DNA of 64,000 nucleotides from Streptomyces sp. WP-1 (GTDB taxonomy: Bacteria > Actinomycetota > Actinomycetes > Streptomycetales > Streptomycetaceae), in contig NZ_CP123923.1 in the NCBI RefSeq assembly GCF_030450125.1, forward strand, positions 5,828,001 through 5,892,000, written 5' to 3'. Positions 1 through 8,632 of this stretch are shown here, piece after piece; position 1 is the stretch's first letter; each line of letters starts with the position of its first letter. Under the pieces are notes generated by a model. It ran no database searches, had not been told where the DNA came from, and saw only the letters and a program-made list of their open reading frames with translations. A program made the position numbers and the translations under genes.

Positions 1-411
1 AGCGCCCGTCTGGTGGAACTGATCCGCGACGCGCTGCCGCAGGCCGCCAAGCGCACCGGCGGCAACCCGGCCAAGCGCACCTTCCAGGCGCTGCGCATCG
101 AGGTCAACGGCGAACTGTCGGTCCTGGAGCGGGCGATCCCGGCCGCCGTGCGGGCCCTCGCCGTCGGCGGGCGGGTCGCCGTGCTGTCGTACCACTCGCT
201 GGAGGACCGGCTGGTCAAACAGGTGTTCGCGGCGGGTGCGGCGAACACCGCGCCGCCCGGACTGCCGGTGGTGCCCGAGCGCTACCAGCCGCGGCTCAAG
301 CTGCTCACCCGTGGTGCCGAACTTCCCACCGAGGAAGAGATCGCCGAGAACCGCCGGGCCGCCCCCGCCAGGCTGCGGGGTGCCGAGCGCATCAGGGAGG
401 ACGCCGAGTGA
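1..411 (+). CDS. rsmH: 16S rRNA (cytosine1402-N4)-methyltransferase RsmH, 3' part
   Basis: C-terminal 136 codons of RsmH (MraW), which N4-methylates C1402 of 16S rRNA using S-adenosylmethionine. The reading frame is open from the first base, so the start lies outside the window. Recognisable family pieces are the QALRIEVN segment and the [12 protein letters not shown] motif at about residues 63-74 of the visible part, followed by the Lys/Arg-rich tail. It ends 57 bp before ftsL, the position it normally holds at the head of the dcw cluster. High confidence from motif and synteny. Confidence 0.95.
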   Translation, partial: SARLVELIRDALPQAAKRTGGNPAKRTFQALRIEVNGELSVLERAIPAAVRALAVGGRVAVLSYHSLEDRLVKQVFAAGAANTAPPGLPVVPERYQPRLKLLTRGAELPTEEEIAENRRAAPARLRGAERIREDAE

Positions 412-468
412 GCCGGACGGGTGGGCTGGTCCCCGGGACCCCGGTCCCCGGAACCCACTGGGGGAGCG

Positions 469-1023
469 GTGCCTAGGAAACCCGAACTGAAGGGGCGGGC
501 CGCGCGGCTCGCCCGGCTCTTCCCGGCCGGCCGCGCCAAGGCCGCCCGCACCCCGTTCGTCCTCCTCGTCGTCCTGCTCCTCGGCGGCGGCCTCATCGGG
601 CTGCTGGTGCTGAACTCCGCTCTGAGCGAGGGTTCGTTCAAACTCGCCGATCTCCAGAAGCGGACCCAGAACCTCACCGACGAGGAACAGGCCCTCCAGC
701 GGGACATCGACACCTACTCGTCCCCCGACGCCCTGGAGCGCCGGGCCCACGAACTCGGCATGGTCCCCGGCGGCGACCCCGCCTTCCTCGACCCGAACGG
801 CACGGTCAAGGGCGTACCCGGCGCCGCCTCCCCCGAGGCGGCCGCATTCGAAGGCCCGCCCGCCCCCGAGTCCCTGGAGCTCACCCCGCCGCCCGGCCTC
901 CCGGCCGGCCCCGCCCCGGCGACCGGGGCGCGGAGCCCGGTACCCCCCGGCGGCGCCGCCCCCGCGGCCCCGGCCGCCGCCGGCACCCCCCAGTCCGCTC
1001 CCACCCCGACCCCCGGCAGGTGA
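469..1023 (+). CDS. ftsL: Cell division protein FtsL (septum-site bitopic protein)
   Basis: 184-aa protein with a basic cytoplasmic N-terminus, one hydrophobic membrane segment at about residues 30-52, then a predicted coiled-coil-like stretch (LADLQKRTQNLTDEEQALQRDI) and a Pro/Ala-rich disordered tail. This is the architecture of actinobacterial FtsL, which with DivIC recruits the FtsW-FtsI synthase to the septum. Sequence similarity in this family is low, so the call rests on topology and on position between rsmH and ftsI. GTG at 469 was chosen because GGGGAG lies just upstream; the upstream GTG at 421 would add 16 poorly coding residues. The stop overlaps the ftsI start. Confidence 0.85.
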   Translation: MPRKPELKGRAARLARLFPAGRAKAARTPFVLLVVLLLGGGLIGLLVLNSALSEGSFKLADLQKRTQNLTDEEQALQRDIDTYSSPDALERRAHELGMVPGGDPAFLDPNGTVKGVPGAASPEAAAFEGPPAPESLELTPPPGLPAGPAPATGARSPVPPGGAAPAAPAAAGTPQSAPTPTPGR

Positions 1024-2981
1024 CGGAAGTGTCCGACAGGGAACCCCCGCGCCGCCGCGTGCCCCGCCCCGCGAAGCCGTCCCGGCCACAGGGCGCCGCA
1101 CGCCGGCAGCCAGGGCCCGGCGCCCGCCCGGTACGGCGCCCGAGCGCGGGCCGGGTGCCCGCCCAGCGCCCGCTGCGGCTCGGCAGCCCCCGGCCCCGGC
1201 TGCGCCTGGTGGGCCTCGCCCTCGGCCTGGTGCTGGCCGTCTTCGTCGTACGACTGCTCCAGGTGCAGGCCGTGGAGGCCAGCGCGTACGCGGCGAAGGC
1301 CGAGGTCAACCGGTACGTCGTCCATACGCTGGCCGCCGAGCGCGGCGGCATCACCGACCGCGACGGCGTGGCCCTCGCCGTCAGCGAGGACGCCTACGAC
1401 ATCACGGCCGACCCGACGATGTTCAGCGCCAAGCAGCTGAAGATCGCCGACGGACCCGAGCGGGCCGCCGCCCTCCTCGCCCCGATCCTCGGCCAGGACC
1501 AGGCCGCCCTGGTGAAGAAGCTGCGGCCCGCCGACAAGAACTCCCGCTACGCGCGGCTCGCCACCCGGCAGACCCCCCAGGTCTGGAAGCAGATCAAGGA
1601 CCTGAAGTCCGCCCTCGCCCAGAAGGCCGGCGCCGCCAACGTCCTGGCCGGCGTCTTCGCCGACCCCAGTAGCCAGCGCGTGTACCCCAACGGCGACCTC
1701 GCCGCCTCGATACTCGGCTGGGTGAACGCCGACGGCAAGGGCGGCGGCGGCATCGAGCGGATGCTGGAGAAGCAGCTCGCCGGGAAGAACGGCAAGATCC
1801 GCTACGCCCAGTCCGGCGGCCGCGAGGTGCCCACCGTGGGCTCCGCCGAGACGCCCGCCGTGCCCGGCTCCGACGTCGAGCTGACCATCGACCGCGACAT
1901 CCAGTGGGCGGCCCAGAACGCCATCACCGAGCAGGTGAAGAAGTCCAAGGCCGACCGCGGCTACGTCGTCGTCCAGGACACCCGCACCGGCCAGATCCTC
2001 GCCATGGCCGACGCGCCCGGGTTCGACCCCAACGACCTCTCCAAGGCGGACCCGGACGCCCTCGGCAACGCGGCCGTCCAGGACGCCTACGAGCCCGGCT
2101 CCACCGCCAAGGTGATGTCCATGGCCGCCGTCCTCCAGGAGAACGCGGCGACCCCGCTCACCCATGTCGTCGTACCCAACCGGCTGCACCGCGGCGACCG
2201 GCTCTTCCAGGACGACGTCGACCACGCGACCTGGGACCTCACGCTCAACGGCGTGCTCGCCAAGTCCAGCAACATCGGCACCATCCTGGCCACCGGCCAG
2301 CTCGGCAAGACCCAGCCGCAGGCCAACCAGGTCCTCTACTCCTACCTGCGCAAGTTCGGCATCGGCAGCTACACCGGGCTGCACTTCCCGGGCGAGACCC
2401 CGGGCATCCTGGCGCCGCCGCAGAAGTGGTCCACCTCGCAGCAGTACACGATCCCTTTCGGCCAGGGCTTCTCCATCAACGCCCTCCAGGCCGCGTCCGT
2501 GTACTCGACCATCGCCAACGGCGGCGTCCGCGTCCAGCCGAGCCTGATCCGCGGCACCAAGGGACCCGACGGCCGGTTCACCCCCGCGGCCAAGCCCGAG
2601 GAGACCAGGGTCGTCAGCGCGAAGACCGCCAGGTCGGTCGCCGAGATGCTGGAGTCCGTGGTCGACGACGAACAGGGCACCGGCATCTCCGCGCGCATCC
2701 CCGGCTACAACGTCGCCGGCAAGACCGGCACCGCCAACCGAGTGGATCCGGCCACCGGCAGATACCGCGGCTACACCTCGTCCTTCGCCGGGTTCGCCCC
2801 CGCGGACAAGCCCCGCATCACGGTCTACTGCGCCATCCAGAACGCCACCTCCGGCGGCTACTTCGGCGGCCAGATCTGCGGGCCCATCTACAAGAAGGTC
2901 ATGGAGTTCGCCCTGAAGACCCTCCAGGTCCCGCCCACCGGCGCGCCGCCCGCGAACCTGCCGGTCGAATACAAGCCCTGA
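1020..2981 (+). CDS. ftsI: Peptidoglycan transpeptidase FtsI (PBP3, class B PBP)
   Basis: 653-aa septal D,D-transpeptidase that cross-links peptidoglycan outside the membrane. A disordered Arg/Pro-rich cytoplasmic tail (1-60) is followed by a single membrane anchor (about 61-80), the PBP dimerisation domain (about 95-300) and the transpeptidase domain. All three penicillin-binding motifs are present: STAK with nucleophile S361, SSN at 416-418 and KTG at 568-570. The GTG start at 1020 overlaps the ftsL stop by four bases (GTGA), which suggests translational coupling; a second in-frame GTG at 1029 is possible. In Streptomyces FtsI acts in sporulation septation rather than in hyphal growth. Confidence 0.97.
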   Translation: MTEVSDREPPRRRVPRPAKPSRPQGAARRQPGPGARPVRRPSAGRVPAQRPLRLGSPRPRLRLVGLALGLVLAVFVVRLLQVQAVEASAYAAKAEVNRYVVHTLAAERGGITDRDGVALAVSEDAYDITADPTMFSAKQLKIADGPERAAALLAPILGQDQAALVKKLRPADKNSRYARLATRQTPQVWKQIKDLKSALAQKAGAANVLAGVFADPSSQRVYPNGDLAASILGWVNADGKGGGGIERMLEKQLAGKNGKIRYAQSGGREVPTVGSAETPAVPGSDVELTIDRDIQWAAQNAITEQVKKSKADRGYVVVQDTRTGQILAMADAPGFDPNDLSKADPDALGNAAVQDAYEPGSTAKVMSMAAVLQENAATPLTHVVVPNRLHRGDRLFQDDVDHATWDLTLNGVLAKSSNIGTILATGQLGKTQPQANQVLYSYLRKFGIGSYTGLHFPGETPGILAPPQKWSTSQQYTIPFGQGFSINALQAASVYSTIANGGVRVQPSLIRGTKGPDGRFTPAAKPEETRVVSAKTARSVAEMLESVVDDEQGTGISARIPGYNVAGKTGTANRVDPATGRYRGYTSSFAGFAPADKPRITVYCAIQNATSGGYFGGQICGPIYKKVMEFALKTLQVPPTGAPPANLPVEYKP

Positions 2982-3009
2982 CCAGCACCGAAAGCACAGG
3001 ATCCAGCCA

Positions 3010-4665
3010 GTGACAACGATCACCCCAGGACCCGGGAACCACCGGCCCCCCGAGCCCTCGCTTCGCTCCGAGGCGGGTGCGCCCGGTACGCTCACCGCCG
3101 TGCCACACGCTGATCAGTCCCAAACCACCCAGAAGGGCGCTTCCGTGACATATCCGGGACCGCCGCGACCGGTCCACGTCTCCGCCACACCCCTCGCGGA
3201 GCTGGCCGATCAGCTGGGTGCCGCCGCCCCGGACGCCACCGCCGAGATCACCGGGATCACCCACGACTCGCGCGCCGTCCGCCCCGGCGACCTGTACGCC
3301 GCCCTCCCGGGCGCCCGCCTGCACGGCGCCGACTTCGTCACCCAGGCCGCCGGCCTCGGCGCGACCGCCGTGCTCACCGACCCGACCGGCGCCGAGCGCG
3401 CCGCCGCGACCGGACTGCCGGTCCTGGTGGTGCCCGACCCGCGGGCCGGGATGGGCGAACTGGCCGCCACCATCTACGGCCACCCCGGGCGCGACCTGCT
3501 CCAGATCGGCATCACCGGCACCTCCGGCAAGACCACCACGGCCTACCTGGTCGAGGGCGGCCTGCGGACCGTGAAGGCCACCGGCCTGATCGGCACCGTC
3601 GAGATGCGCATCGGCGACGAGCGCATCAAGTCCGAGCGCACCACCCCCGAAGCCACCGACCTCCAGGCCCTGTTCGCCGTCATGCGCGAACGCGGCACCG
3701 AGGCGGTCGCCATGGAGGTCTCCAGCCACGCCCTGGTCCTCGGCCGGGTCGACGGCTGCGTCTTCGACATCGCGGTCTTCACCAACCTCAGCCCGGAACA
3801 CATGGAGTTCCACTCCGGCATGGAGGACTACTTCCGGGCCAAGGCGCAGCTCTTCACGCCGGAACGCAGCAGGCTCGGCGTCGTCAACGTGGACGACGAG
3901 TACGGCCGCCGCCTCGCCGAGGAGGCCACCGTCCCCGTCGTCACCTTCTCCGCCGAGGGCCACCCCGACGCCGACTGGCGCGCCGAGCACGTCCAGGTCG
4001 GCCCGCTGGACTCGACGTTCACGGTCCTCGGCCCGAACGGCGAGCGGGTGCAGGCCAGGTCGCCGCTGGCCGGACCCTTCAACGTGGCGAACACCCTCGC
4101 CGCCGTCGTCGCCCTCGCCGCGGCCGGCCTCGACGCGCAGACCGCCGCCGACGGCATCGCCGCCGTCCCGGGCGTCCCCGGCCGCCTGGAGCGCGTCGAC
4201 GCCGGACAGCCCTACCTCGCGGTCGTGGACTACGCCCACAAGACCGACGCGGTCGAGTCGGTGCTCAAGGCGCTGCGCAAGGTCACCAAGGGCCGGCTGC
4301 ACATCGTCCTGGGCTGCGGCGGCGACCGCGACCAGACCAAGCGCGCCCCGATGGGCGCCGCCGCGGCCCGGCTCGCCGACACGGCCGTACTGACATCGGA
4401 CAACCCCCGCTCCGAGGACCCGCTCGCGATCCTCGCGACCATGCTCCAGGGCGCGGCCTCCGTGCCCGCGCACGAGCGCGGCGAGGTGCTGCTCTTCGAG
4501 GAGCGGGCCGCCGCCATCACCGCCGCCGTGGGCCGCGCCCAGGCCGGCGACACCGTGCTGGTCGCGGGCAAGGGCCACGAGCAGGGCCAGGACATCGCCG
4601 GTGTGGTCCGTCCCTTCGACGACCGCCAGGTGCTTCGCGAAGCTATCCAGAAGACCCAGGGATGA
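3010..4665 (+). CDS. murE: UDP-MurNAc-tripeptide synthetase MurE
   Basis: Cytoplasmic Mur ligase adding diaminopimelate to UDP-MurNAc-L-Ala-D-Glu. The ATP-binding loop GTSGKTTT starts at residue 170 with K174, and DNPR at 464-467 is the diaminopimelate-recognition motif; Streptomyces walls use the LL isomer. Two starts are credible. GTG 3010 (551 aa) has AGGA eight bases upstream. GTG 3145 (506 aa) has AGAAGGG upstream and gives the more usual family length. The intervening 45 residues are low-complexity and contain a small hairpin (3056-3073), so the shorter start may be the true one. It is followed by murF after 4 bp. Confidence 0.93.
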   Translation: MTTITPGPGNHRPPEPSLRSEAGAPGTLTAVPHADQSQTTQKGASVTYPGPPRPVHVSATPLAELADQLGAAAPDATAEITGITHDSRAVRPGDLYAALPGARLHGADFVTQAAGLGATAVLTDPTGAERAAATGLPVLVVPDPRAGMGELAATIYGHPGRDLLQIGITGTSGKTTTAYLVEGGLRTVKATGLIGTVEMRIGDERIKSERTTPEATDLQALFAVMRERGTEAVAMEVSSHALVLGRVDGCVFDIAVFTNLSPEHMEFHSGMEDYFRAKAQLFTPERSRLGVVNVDDEYGRRLAEEATVPVVTFSAEGHPDADWRAEHVQVGPLDSTFTVLGPNGERVQARSPLAGPFNVANTLAAVVALAAAGLDAQTAADGIAAVPGVPGRLERVDAGQPYLAVVDYAHKTDAVESVLKALRKVTKGRLHIVLGCGGDRDQTKRAPMGAAAARLADTAVLTSDNPRSEDPLAILATMLQGAASVPAHERGEVLLFEERAAAITAAVGRAQAGDTVLVAGKGHEQGQDIAGVVRPFDDRQVLREAIQKTQG

Positions 4666-4669
4666 ACTT

Positions 4670-6076
4670 GTGATCGCCCTCTCCCTCGCCGAGATCGCAG
4701 CTGTCGTCGGCGGGCAGACGCACGACATACCGGATCCGTCCGTGCAGGTCACCGGACCGGTCGTCCGGGACTCCCGGGAGGTGGTGCCCGGCAGCCTGTT
4801 CGCCGCGTTCGTCGGCGAGCGCGTGGACGGCCACGACTTCGCACCGCGGGTCGTCGAGGCGGGCGCGGTCGCCGTACTGGCGTCGCGCCCGGTCGGCGTG
4901 CCCGCGATCGTGGTCGAGGACGTCCAGAACGCCCTCGGTGCCCTCGCCCGGCACGTCGTCGCCCGGCTCGGCGCGACCCTCGTCGCCCTGACCGGCTCGG
5001 CGGGCAAGACCAGCACCAAGGACCTCATCGCCCAGGTGCTGAGCGGCAAGGCGCCGACGGTGTTCACGCCGGGCTCGTTCAACAACGAGATCGGGCTGCC
5101 GCTGACCGCCCTCACCGCGACCGAGGAAACCCGTTTCCTGGTCCTGGAGATGGGCGCCCGGGGCATCGGCCACATCCGCTACCTCACCGGCCTCACCCCG
5201 CCGCGGATCGGTGTCGTCCTCAACGTCGGGACCGCCCACATCGGCGAGTTCGGCGGCCGCGAGCAGATCGCCCAGGCCAAGGGCGAGATCATCGAGGGGC
5301 TGCCCGAGGACGGCGCGGCCGTGCTCAACGCCGACGACCCGCTGGTGCGCGCCATGGCACCGCGTACCAAGGCGAAGGTGGTCCTTTTCGGAGAGTCGGC
5401 CGAAGCGGACGTACGTGCCGAGAATGTACGACTCACGGACACCGGACAGCCCGCCTTCAGGCTTCACACACCCTCCGGTGCATCTGATGTGACCATGCGC
5501 CTGTACGGTGAGCATCACGTGTCGAACGCGCTCGCCGCGGCCGCCGTCGCCCATGAGCTGGGCATGTCCGCGGAAGAGATCGCCACCGCGCTCTCCGGGG
5601 CGGGCTCCCTCTCCCGCTGGCGCATGGAGGTCACCGAGCGCCCGGACGGCGTGACCATCGTCAACGACGCCTACAACGCCAACCCCGAGTCCATGCGGGC
5701 CGCCCTCCGGGCACTCGCGGCCATGGGCAAGGGACGGCGTACGTGGGCGGTGCTCGGCAAGATGGCCGAGCTGGGGGACGAGGAACTCGCCGAGCACGAC
5801 GCCGTCGGACGGCTCGCCGTCCGGCTCAACGTCAGCAAGCTCGTCGCCGTCGGGGGGATTGAGGCCTCCTGGCTGCAACTGGGCGCATATAACGAGGGTT
5901 CGTGGGGTGAGGAGTCGGTGCACGTGTCCGACGCACAGGCGGCGATCGACCTGTTGCGCAGCGAGTTGCGCCCGGGGGACGTCGTCCTCGTGAAGGCGTC
6001 CCGTTCGGTGGGGCTCGAAGGTGTCGCCGCGGCGCTGCTGGAGACCGGTGCCGAGGGTGAGGTTGCCGCCCGATGA
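4670..6076 (+). CDS. murF: UDP-MurNAc-tripeptide--D-Ala-D-Ala ligase MurF
   Basis: 468-aa ATP-dependent ligase adding D-alanyl-D-alanine to complete the cytoplasmic UDP-MurNAc-pentapeptide. It shows the three Mur ligase domains: an N-terminal substrate domain, the central ATPase with LTGSAGKTSTK (K113), and the C-terminal domain containing IVNDAYNANPESM. GTG 4670 was chosen because CAGGGATGA lies upstream and it follows the murE stop by 4 bp; a longer upstream frame would overlap murE coding. Its stop overlaps the mraY start (ATGA), consistent with one co-translated mur operon. Confidence 0.96.
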   Translation: MIALSLAEIAAVVGGQTHDIPDPSVQVTGPVVRDSREVVPGSLFAAFVGERVDGHDFAPRVVEAGAVAVLASRPVGVPAIVVEDVQNALGALARHVVARLGATLVALTGSAGKTSTKDLIAQVLSGKAPTVFTPGSFNNEIGLPLTALTATEETRFLVLEMGARGIGHIRYLTGLTPPRIGVVLNVGTAHIGEFGGREQIAQAKGEIIEGLPEDGAAVLNADDPLVRAMAPRTKAKVVLFGESAEADVRAENVRLTDTGQPAFRLHTPSGASDVTMRLYGEHHVSNALAAAAVAHELGMSAEEIATALSGAGSLSRWRMEVTERPDGVTIVNDAYNANPESMRAALRALAAMGKGRRTWAVLGKMAELGDEELAEHDAVGRLAVRLNVSKLVAVGGIEASWLQLGAYNEGSWGEESVHVSDAQAAIDLLRSELRPGDVVLVKASRSVGLEGVAAALLETGAEGEVAAR

Positions 6077-7146
6077 TGAACCAGATCCTGTTCTCGGGTG
6101 TCATTGGCCTCTTCCTCACCCTGGTCGGCACCCCGCTGCTGATCAAGCTGCTGGCCCGCAAGGGCTACGGCCAGTTCATCCGTGACGACGGCCCGCGCGA
6201 GCACCTCAGCAAGCGCGGTACGCCGACCATGGGTGGTATCGCCTTCATCTTCGCCACGGTCGCCGCGTACTTCCTGTCCAAGGTGATCACCGGCAAGCCG
6301 CCGACGTTCTCCGGTCTGCTGGTGCTCGGCCTGATGGTCGGCATGGGCCTGGTCGGCTTCCTGGACGACTACATCAAGATCGTCAAGCGGCGTTCGCTGG
6401 GTCTGCGCGCCAAGGCGAAGATGGCCGGCCAGCTGATCGTCGGCATCTCCTTCGCCGTCCTGGCGCTGATGTTCCCCGACGCCCGCGGCAACACCCCGGC
6501 CTCCACCAAGCTGTCGTTCATCACGGACTTCGGCTGGTCGATCGGCCCGGTGCTGTTCGTGATCTGGGCGCTGTTCATGATCCTCGCGATGTCGAACGGC
6601 GTGAACCTGACCGACGGTCTGGACGGCCTCGCCACCGGCGCCTCCGTCCTCGTCTTCGGCGCCTACACCTTCATCGGCGTCTGGCAGTACCAGGAGTCCT
6701 GCGCCAACGCGCAGACCCTGACCAACCCGGCCGCCTGCTACGAGGTGCGCGATCCGCTCGACCTCGCCGTGGTCGCCTCCGCGCTGATGGGCGCCTGCCT
6801 GGGCTTCCTGTGGTGGAACACGTCCCCGGCGAAGATCTTCATGGGCGACACCGGCTCGCTCGCCCTCGGCGGTGTCCTCACCGGCCTGGCCATCCTCTCC
6901 CGCACGGAGCTGCTGGTGGCCATCATGGGCGGCCTGTTCGTGCTCATCACCATGTCGGTCGTCATCCAGGTCGGCTCCTTCCGGCTCACCGGCAAGCGCG
7001 TCTTCCGGATGGCACCACTCCAGCACCACTTCGAACTCAAGGGCTGGTCCGAGGTCCTGGTCGTGGTCCGCTTCTGGATCATCCAAGGTATCTGTGTGAT
7101 CGTCGGACTGGGCCTCTTCTACGCGGGATGGGCAGCGGAAAAGTGA
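6073..7146 (+). CDS. mraY: Phospho-MurNAc-pentapeptide transferase MraY
   Basis: 357-aa polytopic membrane enzyme (about ten hydrophobic segments) that transfers phospho-MurNAc-pentapeptide to undecaprenyl phosphate, forming lipid I. Diagnostic family motifs are present: LDDYIKI early, GVNLTDGLDGL in the middle, MGDTGSLALGG, and HHFELKGW near the C-terminus. ATG 6073 overlaps the murF stop; a second ATG follows immediately at 6076, so the start is uncertain by one codon. The length matches the family. Confidence 0.97.
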   Translation: MMNQILFSGVIGLFLTLVGTPLLIKLLARKGYGQFIRDDGPREHLSKRGTPTMGGIAFIFATVAAYFLSKVITGKPPTFSGLLVLGLMVGMGLVGFLDDYIKIVKRRSLGLRAKAKMAGQLIVGISFAVLALMFPDARGNTPASTKLSFITDFGWSIGPVLFVIWALFMILAMSNGVNLTDGLDGLATGASVLVFGAYTFIGVWQYQESCANAQTLTNPAACYEVRDPLDLAVVASALMGACLGFLWWNTSPAKIFMGDTGSLALGGVLTGLAILSRTELLVAIMGGLFVLITMSVVIQVGSFRLTGKRVFRMAPLQHHFELKGWSEVLVVVRFWIIQGICVIVGLGLFYAGWAAEK

Positions 7147-8564
7147 CCACCGGCTCGGCGCCCTTCGACTTCCAGGGCAAGCACGTCACCGTCGCGGGAC
7201 TCGGCGTCTCCGGGATCCCGGCGGCCGAGGCGCTGCACGCGCGCGGCGCGATCGTCACCGTCGTCGACGACGGCGACGACGCCCGCGCCCGCGAGCAGGC
7301 CGAGGGCCTGCGGGCGCTCGGCATCACCGTGCGCCTGGGTGACGGCGCGACCCTCCCGGAGGGCACCGAGCTGATCGTCACCGCCCCCGGCTGGGCGCCC
7401 GGCAAGCCGCTCTTCCAGGCGGCCGGCCAGGCGGGCGTACCGGTCTGGGGCGACGTGGAGCTGGCCTGGCGGCTGCGGGGGCCCGACGCGGCCCCCTGGC
7501 TGGCCGTCACCGGCACCAACGGCAAGACCACCACCGTGCAGATGCTCGCCGCCATCCTGAAGGCGGCGGGCCTGCGCACGGCGGCCGTCGGCAACATCGG
7601 GGTCTCGCTGCTGGACGCCGTCCTCGGCGAGGAGACGTACGACGTCCTCGCCGTGGAGCTGTCCAGCTACCAGCTGCACTGGGCGCCCTCGCTGCGCGCC
7701 CACTCCGCCGCCGTCCTCAACCTCGCGCCCGACCACCTCGACTGGCACGGCTCCATGGCGGCGTACGCCGCCGACAAGGGCCGCGTCTACGAGGGCAACC
7801 AGGTCGCCTGCGTCTACAACGTGGTCGACAGGGCCACCGAGGACCTGGTGCGCGAGGCGGACGTCGAGGAGGGCTGCCGGGCCGTCGGGTTCACCCTCGG
7901 CACCCCCGGACCCTCCCAACTCGGCGTCGTGGACGGCATCCTGGTCGACCGCGCCTTCGTCGAGAACCGGCAGAAGAACGCGCAGGAACTGGCCGAGGTC
8001 TCCGACGTCCGGCCGCCCGCCCCGCACAACATCGCCAACGCCCTCGCGGCGGCGGCCCTCGCGCGCGCCTTCGGGGTGCCCGCCCAGGCCGTACGGGACG
8101 GACTGCGCGCCTTCCGGCCGGACGCCCACCGCATCGAGCACGTCGCCGACATCGACGGCGTCGCCTACGTGGACGACTCCAAGGCCACCAACACCCACGC
8201 CGCGCAGGCATCGTTGGCGGCGTACGAGTCGATCGTGTGGATCGCGGGCGGCCTCGCCAAGGGCGCGACCTTCGACGAACTGGTCGCCGCCTCGGCGAAG
8301 CACCTGCGCGCCGTCGTCCTGATCGGCGCCGACCGGGCCCTGATCCGCGAGGCCCTCGCGCGACACGCCCCGGAAGTACCCGTGGTCGACCTCGACCGGA
8401 CCGACACTGGGGCGATGCTCCAGGCGGTGACGGAGGCCAAGCGGCTCGCGGTCGCCGGCGACACGGTGCTCCTCGCGCCGGCCTGCGCCTCCATGGACAT
8501 GTTCACCAACTACAACCAGCGCGGTGACGCGTTCGCGACGGCGGTCGGCGAACTCCGCGCCTGA
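7143..8564 (+). CDS. murD: UDP-MurNAc-L-alanine--D-glutamate ligase MurD
   Basis: 473-aa Mur ligase adding D-glutamate to UDP-MurNAc-L-alanine in the cytoplasm. The N-terminal nucleotide-fold segment VTVAGLGVSG is followed by the ATP-binding loop VTGTNGKTTTV (K128), then APDHLDWHGS and the C-terminal VDDSKATNTHA motif. GTG 7143 overlaps the mraY stop by four bases in the pattern used throughout this operon; ATG 7128, five codons upstream, is in frame but lacks a ribosome-binding sequence. It is followed by ftsW after 68 bp. Confidence 0.95.
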   Translation: MTTGSAPFDFQGKHVTVAGLGVSGIPAAEALHARGAIVTVVDDGDDARAREQAEGLRALGITVRLGDGATLPEGTELIVTAPGWAPGKPLFQAAGQAGVPVWGDVELAWRLRGPDAAPWLAVTGTNGKTTTVQMLAAILKAAGLRTAAVGNIGVSLLDAVLGEETYDVLAVELSSYQLHWAPSLRAHSAAVLNLAPDHLDWHGSMAAYAADKGRVYEGNQVACVYNVVDRATEDLVREADVEEGCRAVGFTLGTPGPSQLGVVDGILVDRAFVENRQKNAQELAEVSDVRPPAPHNIANALAAAALARAFGVPAQAVRDGLRAFRPDAHRIEHVADIDGVAYVDDSKATNTHAAQASLAAYESIVWIAGGLAKGATFDELVAASAKHLRAVVLIGADRALIREALARHAPEVPVVDLDRTDTGAMLQAVTEAKRLAVAGDTVLLAPACASMDMFTNYNQRGDAFATAVGELRA

Positions 8565-8632
8565 CCCCGGCCGCCCGCCGGGCGGATCCTGGGAGGGACG
8601 CGTGGGGCGGCCGACGTCCAGTGGAGGCGCCG

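Noticed and set aside
714..3095. 793-codon minus-strand frame over ftsL-ftsI
   Set aside because: Composition is that of reverse-strand GC-rich noise, and ftsI motifs are intact on the other strand.
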